DNA of 64,000 nt from Asterias rubens (lineage: Eukaryota > Echinodermata > Asteroidea > Forcipulatida > Asteriidae): positions 10,414,545-10,478,544 of the forward strand of contig NC_047082.1 of assembly GCF_902459465.1 (NCBI RefSeq). The letters are read 5' to 3'. A model generated the notes under the pieces. It did no database searches, was not told the origin of the DNA, and saw only the letters and a program-made list of their open reading frames with translations. Both the position numbers and the translations under genes were made by a program. Numbering within the stretch: position 1 is the stretch's first letter; every line of letters starts with the position of its first letter. Positions 1-18,668 of the stretch are shown one piece after another.

Positions 1-75
1 ATTAGATCGAATGCTTACCTTTTTGCCCCTGTAACCCATTTTTGCCTTAGATTTTGTTCCCTGTCTGTCTTCAAA

Positions 76-6638
<6,563 letters not shown>

Positions 6639-9468
6639 CTAATGGTTAGCCAAACTAGTTTTAAACTAGTTAACCAGCTTATTGCAACCACCATTTGCTT
6701 GTATAAAGCAAAGTGCTGTCTATGACCGCAGCAAAGGGCAACACCTTTTAAAGCATTTTAATGCAGGTTTTGCAGAAGCGACTCACAAGTTATTTTTTTC
6801 TGAGCTGGATAAGCATGCCTGATATGTCCCAGAGGGTGCCCCTAAAAATAATGTATCCATGCCCAACCACACTCACTCTTTTCCCCTTGTACAGAAGTCA
6901 CTCCCCATAAAATTCTCTACAGAGTTGCCAACTCTCCCTTATTCTGCAGAAGGTTCCCTAAAAATAAACCAGTCTTTCCATGTTCTGACGAACCAATTTG
7001 ACAACCTCCCTGATTATTCAAACTTTTTCCCTGTTGGAGTGAATGTCGTTCTTAATACCTGTATCTCCGTGATTGGTGTACAAAATCTCCCTGATTGCCA
7101 GATGTAAATGTCGGCAGCTCTGCCTCTAAATAATTCCTGAGATTTCAAGAAGAAAATGAAGACACAAGGGGGGTGGCGGGGGGGCCTCACCAGGCCACAT
7201 TTCAAGTACCGAATGTGATAAATATTTAGCAAAGAATTCTGCAAAGTCTATTAAGAGCAGCAAGTTACAACAATACGGGCGATGTGCATAATACAGTGTG
7301 CCGTCGACAGTTTGGCTAGGGGGCTTTTGAAGTGTAGCATGCAGAAAAGATCTCAACGTTTTGGGCCTTACGCAGGACCCACCGCATCACCGTGGTAGTT
7401 TGAAGTTTGTATGTGGTTTGCAAAGTAGCAAGGCCGAGTTTGTCAGTGTTTATTGTATAAGATGATTGCTTGTGTAAAGCCATCCTTGGGTCGATCTGCC
7501 ATTTTTATTGCACTGCCACGGCGCCATCATCATCAAGCAAAAATTTCACACTTGGGTCAAAATCGTTTGATCATCATGGAACAAGGTCACCCGGTCTTCC
7601 GCGATCAACAAGAAACAATGATAATAATAATAATACTGTAGTCTTACATACACCAAGTAGTGGCACTGGTTTGGAACCACTTTGTTGGCGTAAGCTCCTG
7701 TGAAATGAGCAGACTTTCATTGGAATTCTGAGCATATAGTCTTGCTTATTGTTTTTTAGCTAATGGTTAGATCACAAGGTTTTCACATAATCTAACCAAG
7801 TTTCGGTAACCCAATCCACACCAGAGTGATAACTGCGTCTAGTTATCTCACTCCTCTATACAAATATGTTCTCTAATTCTTGCATCGCGAACACAAACAA
7901 ATTGTGCCCTTTGCTGATGTAAAAACACAGCACTGCGGTTTTGGAGTCATACAGTATACATGGTATACCGTATGTTAAAAATTGTTGCTGATAGCAAGTG
8001 TACTTTGCTATGTTGTTAAAAGGTTTAATTTTAAAGGAAAAAGTAATCAACACTGATACTCATAAACAAACTGCTTGTTGTGGGTTCTAGTTTTTTTTAA
8101 AATAGCTTTTCCGTATTTTATTATAAAAAGAAAATCTGCATACAATAACCAATACATTTTGACATAATATAATTGTTAACAAAATAAAAAGAAATTACAT
8201 AAGAGAAAAAAAAAATATTAAACCATCACCACCTACCTTTACTTTGATAATACTTTAAGTACCAATTGATTTGCTTTTTAAAGCATTTCATATAAAATAA
8301 ACAGATTTCAACTTGATATGTAACTTTTTAACTACCAATAATCCATAAGAAGTTTTAAAGCGCCTTATTTTTGACCGCGTAAGGGCACTCTCATCTCAAT
8401 AGTATTTTATCACTTCCGGGGGTATACGTGATCGTCCTGCACATTTTTAATAGACGTTCTGTCACTTTTGTTGCGCTATAGTTTTAAGTTGCTTTAGAGG
8501 TGGATTATAACAGCTCCTTCAAAAGTCTTACTCTCCGTGACGAATTAAATGTCTGTGGTGATAATGCATTCCAGTATTCAATAACAGTTTTGGATATGAA
8601 TGAATACACCCCCGGAAGTGATTGAGAGCGCCCTCACAGTTACAAACATGGTACATTGCATGGTTCAGGCGATTATTTCCGGAGTTGAGAGTTTTTCCAC
8701 TGATAACCTTTCACCTTCAGATTTTCTTCAAAAAAGTTGAAGTTTCGTAATACAAAGACAGCATCTTATAAAAAGCCTTTTATTTCCGAACGCGTCTAAT
8801 TCAAAGGCATAGTGTAAAAAAAGAGCTTTTATTTAAAGTTAAATTCCGCTGGGCGTTTACAGAGAATACAAAGTATTTATGGGCCACCTGATTTGTTCAC
8901 ATTGTTTTGTAGTTTATAATAATACAAAACAATCATTAAGAGGTATAACAACTGTACTTAAAAAAAAATTAAAAAAATTGTGCATTTTTTCACACTACAA
9001 AGTCAACTAAAACTGCCAGAAAAGTAATCAGATAAAGTCTGTTTGAATTTGGGAGAAAACCCCACAATACCACATGTGTTTACTGTCCTAGAAATGCTAA
9101 GTATGCTTTTATGGAATGGGCGCAATATAAATGAATAAATTATTAGTTAATATTATTAAGTACCCGACCAGAAAAATAATGAGAACAAAAAACTTTCCGA
9201 GTCCTGACAACATGACATTAAATGCAAGGCTGACACATCTGCTGTATGGGAAGTGTATACTTCATTACTCAATAGAATTGAAAGGTAGTTTTCTGACTCA
9301 AAGTCAACATTTGAACATAAAGACAGCAACAAAGTATCGCGGGTGTTGTAAAAGCACCTATAATTTTAAAACTATTGGGATTTGTTCACTTGGTGGGATG
9401 CAATTTTTGACCGGCACATCAAAATTGCCATAGCACTCAATCTCAGCCAATCACGCACAACATGTTGT
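6639..9468. other. Intergenic, 3' of COPS5
   Basis: No protein-coding exon recognised. It contains COPS5 3' flank with an AATAAA at 6963, AT-rich unique-looking sequence, and one inverted-repeat element (8383-8646). The open frames here are short and lack homology I recognise. Confidence 0.7.
8383..8646. mobile_element. Inverted-repeat element with CACTTCCGGGGG arms
   Basis: Left arm GTAAGGGCACTCTCATCTCA followed by ATCACTTCCGGGGGTAT; right arm ACACCCCCGGAAGTGATTGA then GAGAGCGCCCTCACAGTTAC. Arms about 50 bp, non-coding centre. Non-autonomous transposon inferred. Confidence 0.7.
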
Positions 9469-9476
9469 ATGCCGAT

Positions 9477-9844
9477 TAAGCTTGGGCGATATCGATTTAT
9501 TTTATTCACGATATATCGCCGACAATATATCGCGATATTCGATATAATCGCGATTAATTAAATTTGACATCATCAGTCTTCAAACTCCCAGTGAAAGTTG
9601 TTGAAGAGACAGTCATAGCATAAGAGAGGTGTTCTAATGACCTATTCTTCTGGTTTTACTCCAAACCTATGGGGTGCAAGATGTCTCAGCTAGGAAATAC
9701 ATCGCGATATTGCGATACTTAATCGATATCGTGATATATCGCGATATATCAATATTTCGATTAACACCAAATCGAACCGATATCGAAATCGTTTCCAAAT
9801 TAATATCGCGATATTCGATAATATCGTGATATCGCCCAAGCTTA
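9477..9844. mobile_element. hAT-type MITE with 8-bp target duplication
   Basis: 368 bp between two copies of ATGCCGAT (9469-9476 and 9845-9852). Ends TAAGCTTGGGCGATATCG and CGATATCGCCCAAGCTTA are exact inverted repeats. Both subterminal regions are packed with CGATAT and ATATCGCGATAT motifs. An 8-bp duplication is the hallmark of the hAT superfamily. No transposase is encoded. Confidence 0.88.
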
Positions 9845-10070
9845 ATGCCGATGTCAACAACTTTATACCCCCAGAAATGCACAATACAGCTTCAAATGCA
9901 TCACTTACATGTATAGTTACATTTATTATTAATACATGGCACTGCTGAGGTTATTTTATAATAATAACGATGTTTAAGGCAGCATTTTGTAGGCAAAAAT
10001 AAACCATGTCCCAAATTATATCAGGGGACCAGGTTGACCGGACCTTAAGAAGGGTTCTGGCTCTGGTACT

Positions 10071-10312
10071 GGGGCCAATTTCATAGCGCTGCTAAGCACA
10101 AAATTTTGCTTAGCATGAAATTTTGGCCTTGATAAAAACAGAAGTACCAACCAAATTTCCACGTGGTTTTGAGGATAAACGAACAACAGCTTTATACAAG
10201 TAACAAGCAATATGCAACAAATGGAAATACGATTGGTAATCCTGTTTTTATCAAGGAAGAAATTTCATGCTAAGCAAATTTGTGTGCTTAGCAGCTCTAT
10301 GAAATTGGGCCC
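10071..10312. mobile_element. Family E foldback (GGGCCCAATTTCAT ends), copy 1
   Basis: About 240 bp. Ends GGGGCCAATTTCATAG and CTCTATGAAATTGGGCCC; inner arms GCTAAGCACAAAATT and AAATTTGTGTGCTTAGC. Related full copy at 16710-16951 and a decayed one at 35111. Confidence 0.82.
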
Positions 10313-10504
10313 TGGTGAAATAATGCACAATCCCCACATATCGGGATGTACATAAACGTGCAGGTGACTGAGCAGCAATGATTTACATGAAGTGAGCCCC
10401 TCTGATGATGTTACCCATAGCCATAGCTTGAAGTTTACTCTAAAAAATACTAATAGCTGGCGCTTCGCAAATATCTTGTGGTAGTTCAGGTCTTGTGTTG
10501 TCCT

Positions 10505-10754
10505 GGGCCCAATTTCATGGCTCTGCTTGCCAGAAGCACAGCATCGACGCTTACGGAAGCAGGTAATTCTGTGCTTACGGCAAGCGTATTTCACGGGTTA
10601 GCGACGAATTTTGGCTTCTGTGCGTGCGTACTCCACGTTACTAGGCATTCTATGCTTACAAGGCTAGCGCAGAAATTCAGCGCTTGTAAGTAAGCGGGGA
10701 ATCGGTGATGGAAACGCAGAATGCGAAGGTAAGCAGAGCCATGAAATTGGGCCC
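10505..10754. mobile_element. Family E2 foldback, copy 1
   Basis: Shares the GGGCCCAATTTCATGGCTCT end with family E but has a different interior (ACGCTTACGGAAGCAGG, TAAGCGGGGAATCG). A second good copy is at 45862-46104. Confidence 0.82.
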
Positions 10755-11006
10755 CTGTCTTTTTTGGTCATGTGCTTTGTGCTTTGTCTGCTCTGTCTGT
10801 TGTATTTTTTGTGTTTTTTTTCTTTGTATGGGCACTCCCTACCACAAGCTGTGCTTACTTGGTCGTGCCCCCAATTTCCTGCATTTTGTGGGTGTATCAA
10901 TTTGCTAACATTGTATTTATATTGATTGAGGAATTGGAAATAAATGTTGTACTGAACTGAACTGGCTTGCTACACAGCCATGAAAAAAGTCTGGTGTCGA
11001 AAAGGA

Positions 11007-14000
11007 TTAAATGACTGGTACAGCTGATCCAAAGGACATAAACACCGACCAGCCAAACAATAAGACAGACACAGCCAGTCCGAATACTGCTGGCCAACTC
11101 TGCCAGGTATGCAGGATGTAACCAGTAAAGTAGGTCCCTGTGAATCCGGCCAGAGCACCGACACAGTTGGAAATACCTGCATGGAAATAATAATAATAAT
11201 AATAATTAATATTTATAAATAATAACAATAATAACCAGGCATGTGAGACTTCCTCTTTTCAGCTGATTTCCTCTTTTGGTTTTGGCTTTTTTCTTTTTTC
11301 TTCACTTTCTGTGTACAAAAGTATAGGGATATTATCTTTTCCTCTTTTTTCATGGATAATTACTCACATGCCTGAATAACAAAGAACACTTGGTAGAGCC
11401 CTGGTATCCGCCTAAAGAAGGCGCTCATGGCGCTCATAAAGCGCCTTTCACAAGAGTTACAAAGCGCTGTACATAGTATCTACGATTAAACACAAATTTT
11501 AATTAACTTAACTTAGCGTTAAGTAAATGAGTTTTTAACATGGCTTTGAAGGATTCAAGAGATGATGCCTGACGAATGTAAAGAGGTAGATTGTTCGATA
11601 AAGAGGTAGATTGTTCGATAATGTAGGTGCGCTGACTGAAAGTTCAAAATCAATTATCAACATTTTCAACAGCAAGTACCATGCAGAAAACCACAGTGAT
11701 TGCCGTGGTGCCACTGTGCTTTTGTTGTGGTGCCATCTGCTAAGTTCTGTACGAATTTACATTTTCCTTATAGAAGTGCCCCTTATCAGAGGAAAATTGC
11801 TGTGCCCCTTTAAGAGTGAATGTTTAAGCCCTGTGATGCCTACAACAATATTGGAGTCTTAATATTGTAAAGCATCTGTATTTACCAATGAAGTTCTCAA
11901 GACACTTGAACAAAGATACATTTTTTTTAAGGCACTAGGTTTTGAAGTTAATGATTTATGAGACCCGTTTATGTAGCACCTTATAAGGGTTTACAAGGTG
12001 CTGTGGCCATTTAGCAGCATCTGCCAGAAACATTGGGGCAAACCCTTGCTCTTAGTTTAAAAGTGTAACTGGTTCTTTTACATGCATTACACAACACGCA
12101 GGACCTACGGCTGAAAGGTTCCATCCAAAGGGCGGAGCAATAATGGTTGCACATAATTATCTCGCTCAAGGACACAAGTGTTAAGACCCACACTCTGCTG
12201 ATCAGAAACATACGAGCTTGAGTCCAGTGTGCTTGACTACTCAGCCGCAACACGCAATAAATGTTGTCTGAGTTTTTAAGTTAGTTTATGTAACCCTAAC
12301 TTACCGTAAACGGCACCAGCGTGCTTTGGTGCTACATCTTGGACGTTGACTTGTACACCTGTATTGCTAAATGCTGAACTTGCTACGGCAACCATCATTA
12401 GGCTGAGCGCTGTGTGGTAATCACTCACAAAGCATATCATGATGAGTGAGAATGACATACCGATACATGATAACGTCTGGGTAACAAACACAAGAAGCTC
12501 ATTTATTTATAAGGACATGAAATCATTTAATAGATGTTAAATTTGCATCGCAGATAAAGAATATAAATTTTGGTTTTACCCATATACACCGATGTGTGTA
12601 TAGCACATACTCAGTATCTTCCCGAGTTCTGTGAAAAAAGTCACAGGCAAATAGGGATTCGACCAACGACCTTTGCATTTCTAGAGCAGTGTCTTACCAA
12701 CGAGACCACCGAGATTCATCAAAAATTAGTTAACGGATGTTAACTTTGCACTTGGGATAAGGAAGATAGTTTGTTTTTTTCCATTACACTGTATACCCAG
12801 TAACGTCAGTAACCCCAAGAAAAAGGGATATTATGAGTATTATCTCCAGAACCGTCTGTCCCTCTTTCTGTATACAGGTGCAATGAAGCATGGCAGGGTA
12901 GGTGCATGCCTGTGCGGCCTACACAGTGGAATGTCTGGGTGGAGATTTACAGCAACCGTTCGACCGACAGCAAATAATTCAGAGCGCTCCAAAGTAGTCT
13001 GCCAGTCCGGAAAAATTTGGTTACTAATAATTTTTTTTTTACTCACGTGTATACTTTTTCTGCAATTTATAACTGAGCATCCTATCGTCAGAAGTTTTGT
13101 TGCTATATAACCAGAGATAAGCGAGGCTGGAATGGAGATTAACCAAGGCAGAACATTGAACACCCAGCCCTGGAAAGAATCAGACACACAGTCAAAGAAA
13201 ATCTTATTAAAGGAACATGTTGCCTTAGATCGGCCGAGTTTGTCTTTGAAAAGCGTTTGTAACCATTTGTTATAAAATGCATATGATTAGAAAGATATTT
13301 TAAAAGTAGAATATAATGATCCACACAAATTTTCCTTAAAATTGTGTGGTTTTCCTTTAACTTTGCGAACTAACACGATCGGCCATTTATTGGAGTCAAA
13401 AATTTGACTCCCCCAAATGGCCGACCATGTTAGTCGATGAGGTAAAAGGAAAACCACGCAATTTTGAGTCATACTTGTGTGGATCATTATATTCTACTTT
13501 TAAAATATCTTTCTAACCATGCATTTTATAACAAATGGTTACAAACCCTTTTCAAAGACCTACTCGACCAAACCAAGGCAACGTGTTCCTTTAACTAAAA
13601 AATTCAGTATCGACCACTGGGGTTCGTTATGGTTGTATGCATTATGCAAGCTAACAATATGATATCATGTTGCAGATGCACTACACCGTTCACAGTCACC
13701 CCTCCTACTGTTAGACCATTTGATATCATCCACTTTGGTTTTGACTTATAGGCATTTATGCAAGACCACAATACGATATCATGTGGTGAATCATGGATTT
13801 GAATGGTAGATAACTATGCTGACACAAATGATACCATGTGGTTATAGTACAAAGTCACCCCTCCCACTGTTTGACCATTCAATATCATCGTCTTCATTGC
13901 GCCACGCATCTGGAACTCCCTACCACTTAGATCTTGTCTTTGTACCACAAAATTCAAATCTCTGCTCAAAACTTATCTTATGTCACACGTTTTCAAGGAC

Positions 14001-17000
14001 TAATTTTGTTGTGTCGACAAACGACCCATTTTGCTTGATCGCCTCACATACTTCTTCTTAACCTCAATTCAGAACTACATTATCTATACATACCTTTTGG
14101 CCTGGGAAGACCTCAGTGAAGTAAGTAGGCATCCATGACATAAGAATAAAGAATAAAAAGTTGGTGCAACTATGCGCTAATAGAACAGCCCTGTGGGGTG
14201 GAAAGAAAAAAAAAATCCTTTGTTTCAACTGAAACTGAAAAAAACAAACCGATTCTCTGTACCAAGCTGACCATGACGACAATCTTACTCTAGATTATGG
14301 AGAGGTTGAGTTACTAATACTTCACAAAAAGGCAACAGAGGCAGTTGCCTCTATGCCCCCTGGCCATTGCCTTGGTGCCCTTGAAATGCCCCAGTAGAAA
14401 CGTACAATTTCCTCATAGGGTGCCCTTTACCATGCCTTGGTGCCCTCTCCCTTCAAAAACAAAGCATACAGGCCTGGGTTAACCTGTTAAAGATCATAGA
14501 GGCCAAAAGTGATGTCTATAGTGATAGCGGCTGCAAATGGCTGCAATTGAAAGCTATATGAAATTATACAATGAGATGTTTAAGCAAACCAAATTGTTTC
14601 CCCTCTCACCAAAACGGCTTTTTCGTAACGAGAGTCCTCCAAGGAAAATGAGTAGCTCCTTGGGTCATCCCCCTGTCTTCCATCGTCTTCATTTCCTTCT
14701 CCTCTCTCCTGCCGTTGTGCAGCATATAAATTGTTTTCTTTCTTCGTTTGCGGAGATGGAACCTGACAAAGAGGCCCCAGCTGACACCCAGGAGGCCAAC
14801 AAAGTAGAAGATGGTTTGCCAGTGGAAGTAGAGGAGCATGACGGAGCCTACTGCACCAGTGAAGAGAGCTCTGATAACAACAAAGAACAAGAAATGAAAT
14901 AAGACTCTTCACACTAATCTATTCCCCGGGGGTTTCCCAGGGGAATAACATCCGACCCTTTCACACTTGTATGACTTCACCCCTGATATACCCCAGCAAA
15001 AAGCCACCCCTGCTCTGGAGTATTTTTGAAATGTGCAACTGGAACCCTGTGGAATAGGGAGGGACCTGTGGCGGGGACAGTGTAAAAGTGCGACAGGGCT
15101 GTATTCTTCTTAGGGGATAAGAGATACAGTGTGAACAGGGCCATAGTAACTGTTTGTATCTAATAATGTAAATATGGTTTTGATTTTTGTATTTTGCCAA
15201 AGTCCACTCTATCGTGTAATTTTGTTTTGGTTTATATATTTATTTAGGAGATACCGCCCAACTCACTGTCTGGGAATATTTTGTCTGATTTACTAAACTG
15301 CATTATACCTAATAATGTGAAAACCTTTTGTTACTATCTCCAGAAAAACCCCCACCACTCACCCTGCCGATGATGCAGCGAATATAAAAGAAAATACGGT
15401 TGGTTTATCCTTGGTGCTGACCTTCTTACTAATGAGACTACTCATGGACGGATAATGTACACCTGTAAGGGAATAAATTAAAATAATAATCATCAACTCT
15501 TAAACCTAGAAAATAAGACAGATGCTGAGGAAGAAGCACTCAAAGTTAACAACAGACTACAGCAGAACTGTTCACTCTTCGCCATCATGCTCTCGATTAA
15601 GAATGCGAATGCCTGATACTTCACGGAGGCAATGGAGGCGATTGCCTTCGTTGCCCCTTGCCATTGCCTTGGTGCCCTTGAAATGCTCCAGTAGAAACTT
15701 TCAATTTCCTCATAGGGTGCCCTTTGCCAAAGAGAAAATGCCTTGGTGCCCTTGCCCTTTCGAAAATGAAGCATCGAGCCTGACTGCCGGTGTATTTTAT
15801 TTCCACATGACTTGGGAATGGGATTGGGGGGGGGGGTGGGGGTTGAGGGGGGAGTTCAGATTGATGCTTACCTTGTGTTATGCCTAACAGGAACCTGATA
15901 AAGGCCATGGAGTAAATAGACGCTGCTTTAGATGAGTAAATGTAAGGCACCTGCGGTGTGATGATGGTGACCAGCCCCCAGATGATGGCAGCATGATAAA
16001 GCACCAGATCACCTCCGATCTTATCACTGATGTAACCCCCTGGTATCTGTGTGCAGGGGTAACCCCACAGGAAGCAGGCGAGAACTAAACCCTGGAATCA
16101 AGTAGAGAAGAAAAAATACTGATATTTGGTACTTGGGAGAAACTTTACTGTAGGAAACTTTGTTGAGCTAATTGGCAGAAAATGGATGGGCAAAACCTGC
16201 TTGTTCATACGGTGTGCTGTGTGGTGTAAGGTTAAAACTTTTCAGGCTACTTTTAATCCAGTTTTTCAGAATTTTCAAAGGGCAAACAATTCAGAATTCA
16301 GACTTTAGTAGGAAGAACATCTGTAACACAACATCAACTATCAATACCCTACTCAGTTATAGTTGCATCTTGTCCATTTTCATTCCCAGCTCTACGAAAC
16401 AAAGATGTGAGTAGAGGTTGTAAATGATTAGCAACTTGCATACTCCAAAGGAGTTGGTGTACTCCTAGAACTATTTCGGTTTCGTCCAGCTATCGTTACG
16501 GGAGACGATAGCCGGACGAAACCGAAATAGTTCTAGGAGTAGAGTTGGAGCAGTCTCATCAATGCTCAATGCCAAATGAACAGGGACTGTAAAAGTGCAA
16601 GGCGCTTTAATGAAATGTTTAAAAGCACCTTTAGAACGAATGCCTGTTGTTATTCATATTTGTACAACTTATTTCGTTTTGAATTCTCATTCAAATTTTG
16701 GGCCAACCTGGGCCCAATTTCATAGAGCTTCTAAGCACAAAAATTTGCTAACCATGAAATTTCTTCCTAAACAAAAAGAGGATTACCAACCAAACTTCCA
16801 TGTGATTTTCAGGATAAGCAAACAGAAGCTGAATACCAGTAACAAGCAGTATGCAACAAATGGAAATTTGGTTGGTAATCCTGTTTTTATCAAGGAAGAA
16901 AATTCATGCTTAGCAAATTTTTGTGCTTAGCAGCTCTATGAGATTGGGCCCAGAAATTACCATATCTGCTTTATCCCATTCAAATTCGGCTGCGACTTGG

Positions 17001-18668
17001 ACGACACATAGTGGCAGTATTGTGCGTGCCGAGTAGAGAACTGTGGTACCAAGAAATAAAATGAGCGTCCATTCTATTCTGTCATGCCTGAATGGACAAT
17101 TATGGGGGAAAAAACATGAGATTGGTTAAAAGGCATTGGATACTTTTGGTAATAACCATTGTCCAAAGGCCCACACTTCGTGTATCACAACATATAAAAT
17201 AACAAACCTGTGAAAATTTAGGCTCATACAATCAGTCATCGGAGTCGGGAGAACCCATACCATGTTTCCGCACGTTTCGCCGTGTCATGACATGTGTTTA
17301 AAATAAATCCGTAATTCTCGTTAGCGAGAATTGATAATTGTTTTAATGTTTTCTCAAAAAGTAAAGTATTTCATGGAATAATATTTCAAGAGAAGTCTTT
17401 CACCATTACCTTCTGTAAACCCTGTAAGTTATTTGTAAATCGGTGAACTTTACAAACAATTTCTGTTCCGAAAGTGTATAATGGCTTTAAAAACTGTTTA
17501 ATGAAGAGAGCACACGCGAACTGTTACTGTTAATACTTGGTGCAAGGTCATCTTTTCCTATACAGCTAAGCTAGGCCTGCGTTCAAAACGACAACACAGC
17601 TCCTTTAAATAAAATGAGCTGTTCTCATTTTTTTTTCTCTTTCAATAACTTTTGTTTACAACTACTAAACATGAGAATGAGAAACAAGATTTTGTTTTTA
17701 AACTGAATCTTCCCAAGACTTTTGCCTTATAAATAAATTTGTCATCATCACCATGAAAGAGGAAAATAACCCCCCCCCCCCCCCCCCCCCAAATAAAAAT
17801 AGATACACAAAAAAGGGGTAACTTTCCGTATGGCGCCACCACTTTTTCACTCATTTTTACAAAAAGGGATATATCAATGAGGTAAATTAGATACTATATT
17901 ATTTCATATCGAATGAAAAAGTGGTGGCGCCATGCGGAAACTTTTCCCAAAAAAGAATAGGCCTAATTAAATACAAATCAAAAAGAAAAAACACATAATA
18001 AACCACCAAGGCCCCGAACAAACAAATAAACAAACACCCCCAACAAACAAAAACAAACCAATAAACTAACACCCCCCCCCCCCCCCAAAAAAAAAAAAAT
18101 ACATAATTAATTTCTACCCCCATATCTAGATCTCTGCCCATTGTCAATTAAAAAAGTATGAAAAATAATTAATATAAATCAAACCATAGTCTAGACTCTA
18201 GAGCGTGATCAAACCATCTCATTCTTTTCGGATAACATTCCGTATGGCGCCACCACTTTTTCACTAATTTTTACAAAAAAGGATATCTCATTGAGGTAAA
18301 TTAGATACTATATTATTTCATATCGAAGGAAAAAGTGGTGGCGCCATACGGAAACTTTTCCTTCAAAATATTGACATTTGTCTTGTGACTGGCTGAAGAA
18401 AAATTTGTCTGCAAATTTACCTTGACCACAGCGCGTTTCTTGAATTATCTCCATCACAACTCAGAGCGATTTTCACCGATTTAGATTTACCCGCATCTTG
18501 TAAACTAGGTTCCGATTTCGACTTAAGCATAATATTAACAACATCAGCAGAGTTAATCCGATGGTCTTTATCAAAGTTCACATGAAAATCCGCTGACCAA
18601 TTTGTAAACAGTTCAGCGCTAAACTTGTTCCCGTTTAAATGCCACGCATGCAAAAAGTGCAGTGACAC
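11007..18668 (-). CDS. SLC17A9: SLC17A9-like (VNUT-like) MFS anion transporter, 9 coding exons
   Basis: Major facilitator transporter of the SLC17 family; vertebrate SLC17A9 loads ATP into vesicles. In transcript order the exons are 18668-18421, 17087-16961, 16091-15872, 15462-15363, 14870-14610, 14190-14094, 13169-13047, 12476-12305 and 11176-11007. All junctions are in phase, giving about 505 residues against about 436 in human. The match is by segment: EWTLILFLGTTVLYSAR (helix 1), LWGYPCTQIPGGYISDKIGG (A-motif region), FHWQTIFYFVGLLGVSWGLF, FFILMSWMPTYFTEVFPGQK, GWVFNVLPWLISIPASLISG, GISNCVGALAGFTGTYFTGY. The first exon adds a hydrophilic N-terminal stretch of about 80 residues lacking in human; a later Met at LKSKSEPSLQDAG could be the start. 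Substrate is inferred from the family only. The start faces LTV1 across 419 bp. Confidence 0.93.
11184..11235. repeat. (TAA)n microsatellite
   Basis: Imperfect TAA runs just upstream of the last SLC17A9-like exon (intron 8 on the - strand). Confidence 0.75.
11973..12255 (-). mobile_element. tRNA-Leu-like SINE, type 1 (transporter intron 8)
   Basis: Reverse copy of the main SINE: head with CCACACTCTGCTGATCAGAA, middle GTTCTTTTACATGCATTACA, tail AGCACCTTATAAGGG. Other copies at 22640, 27175, 28756, 47640 and 50497. Confidence 0.78.
12535..12722 (-). mobile_element. tRNA-derived SINE, type 3 (transporter intron 7)
   Basis: Second copy of the element at 3870-4095, with B box complement GATTCGACCAACGACC and A box complement TCTTACCAACGAGACCACCG. 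The body has CCGAGTTCTGTGAAAAAAGT. Confidence 0.75.
13206..13595. mobile_element. Family B foldback, copy 2 (transporter intron 6)
   Basis: Nearly complete palindrome of about 390 bp between TTAA sites: left end AAGGAACATGTTGCCTTAGA, right end CCAAGGCAACGTGTTCCTTT. The centre is AGTCAAAAATTTGACT. Confidence 0.88.
13896..14003 (+). mobile_element. Non-LTR retrotransposon fragment, C-terminal ORF tail
   Basis: Reads in one frame as IAPRIWNSLPLRSCL then FKSLLKTYLMSHVFKD and a stop. This matches the usual C-terminus of LINE reverse-transcriptase polyproteins (APRLWNSLP...FK..LKT.L). Only the tail is present, antisense in transporter intron 6. Confidence 0.75.
14324..14475 (+). mobile_element. 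Family F element (transporter intron 5)
   Basis: Forward copy from CTAATACTTCAC to AAAGCATACAGGCC with GGCCATTGCCTTGGTGCCCT inside. Non-coding. Confidence 0.75.
15611..15782 (+). mobile_element. Family F element, best copy (transporter intron 3)
   Basis: Forward copy between exon 4 and exon 3 of the - strand transporter: GCCTGATACTTCACGGAGGC at the left, TTGCCCTTTCGAAAATGAAG at the right. Antisense frames across it are incidental. Confidence 0.82.
16461..16540. repeat. 80-bp near-perfect hairpin (transporter intron 2)
   Basis: Two 36-base arms, ACTCCTAGAACTATTTCGG... and ...CCGAAATAGTTCTAGGAGT, differ at one position and enclose an 8-base loop. Size and pairing resemble a pre-miRNA or a very short foldback element; relative at 1787-1890. 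Confidence 0.8.
16710..16951. mobile_element. Family E foldback, copy 2 (transporter intron 2)
   Basis: Complete copy: GGGCCCAATTTCATAGAGCT to GCTCTATGAGATTGGGCCC, ending 9 bp from the exon 2 donor at 16960. Internal ACCAAACTTCCATGTGATTT and AAATTTGGTTGGTAATCCTG. Confidence 0.88.
17131..17488 (+). mobile_element. Family C element, copy 2 (transporter intron 1)
   Basis: Left end GGCATTGGATACTTTTGG (decayed), right end CGAAAGTGTATAATGGC. Shares GCCCACACTTCGTGTATCAC and TTTCGCCGTGTCATGACATG with the copies at 4919 and 31289. Confidence 0.82.
17818..17947 (+). mobile_element. Family D foldback, copy 3 (transporter intron 1)
   Basis: Full element with both GGCGCC arms. The 8-mer CAAAAAAG stands directly before and after it, a possible target duplication, though in A-rich sequence. 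It lies about 720 bp downstream of the transporter start codon. Confidence 0.85.
18231..18361 (+). mobile_element. Family D foldback, copy 4 (transporter intron 1)
   Basis: Full element from GATAACATTCCGTATGGCGC to GCGCCATACGGAAACTTTTC, about 60 bp from the donor of the first coding exon. Confidence 0.85.

Noticed and set aside
6859-7107. 82-residue frame 3' of COPS5
   Set aside because: No recognisable domain, no splice support, and repeated CTCCCTGATT/CTCCCTTATT words suggest non-coding sequence.
15621-16004. 127-residue frame treated as a whole gene
   Set aside because: Only the part up to the donor at 15872 is transporter exon; the rest is intron and family F.
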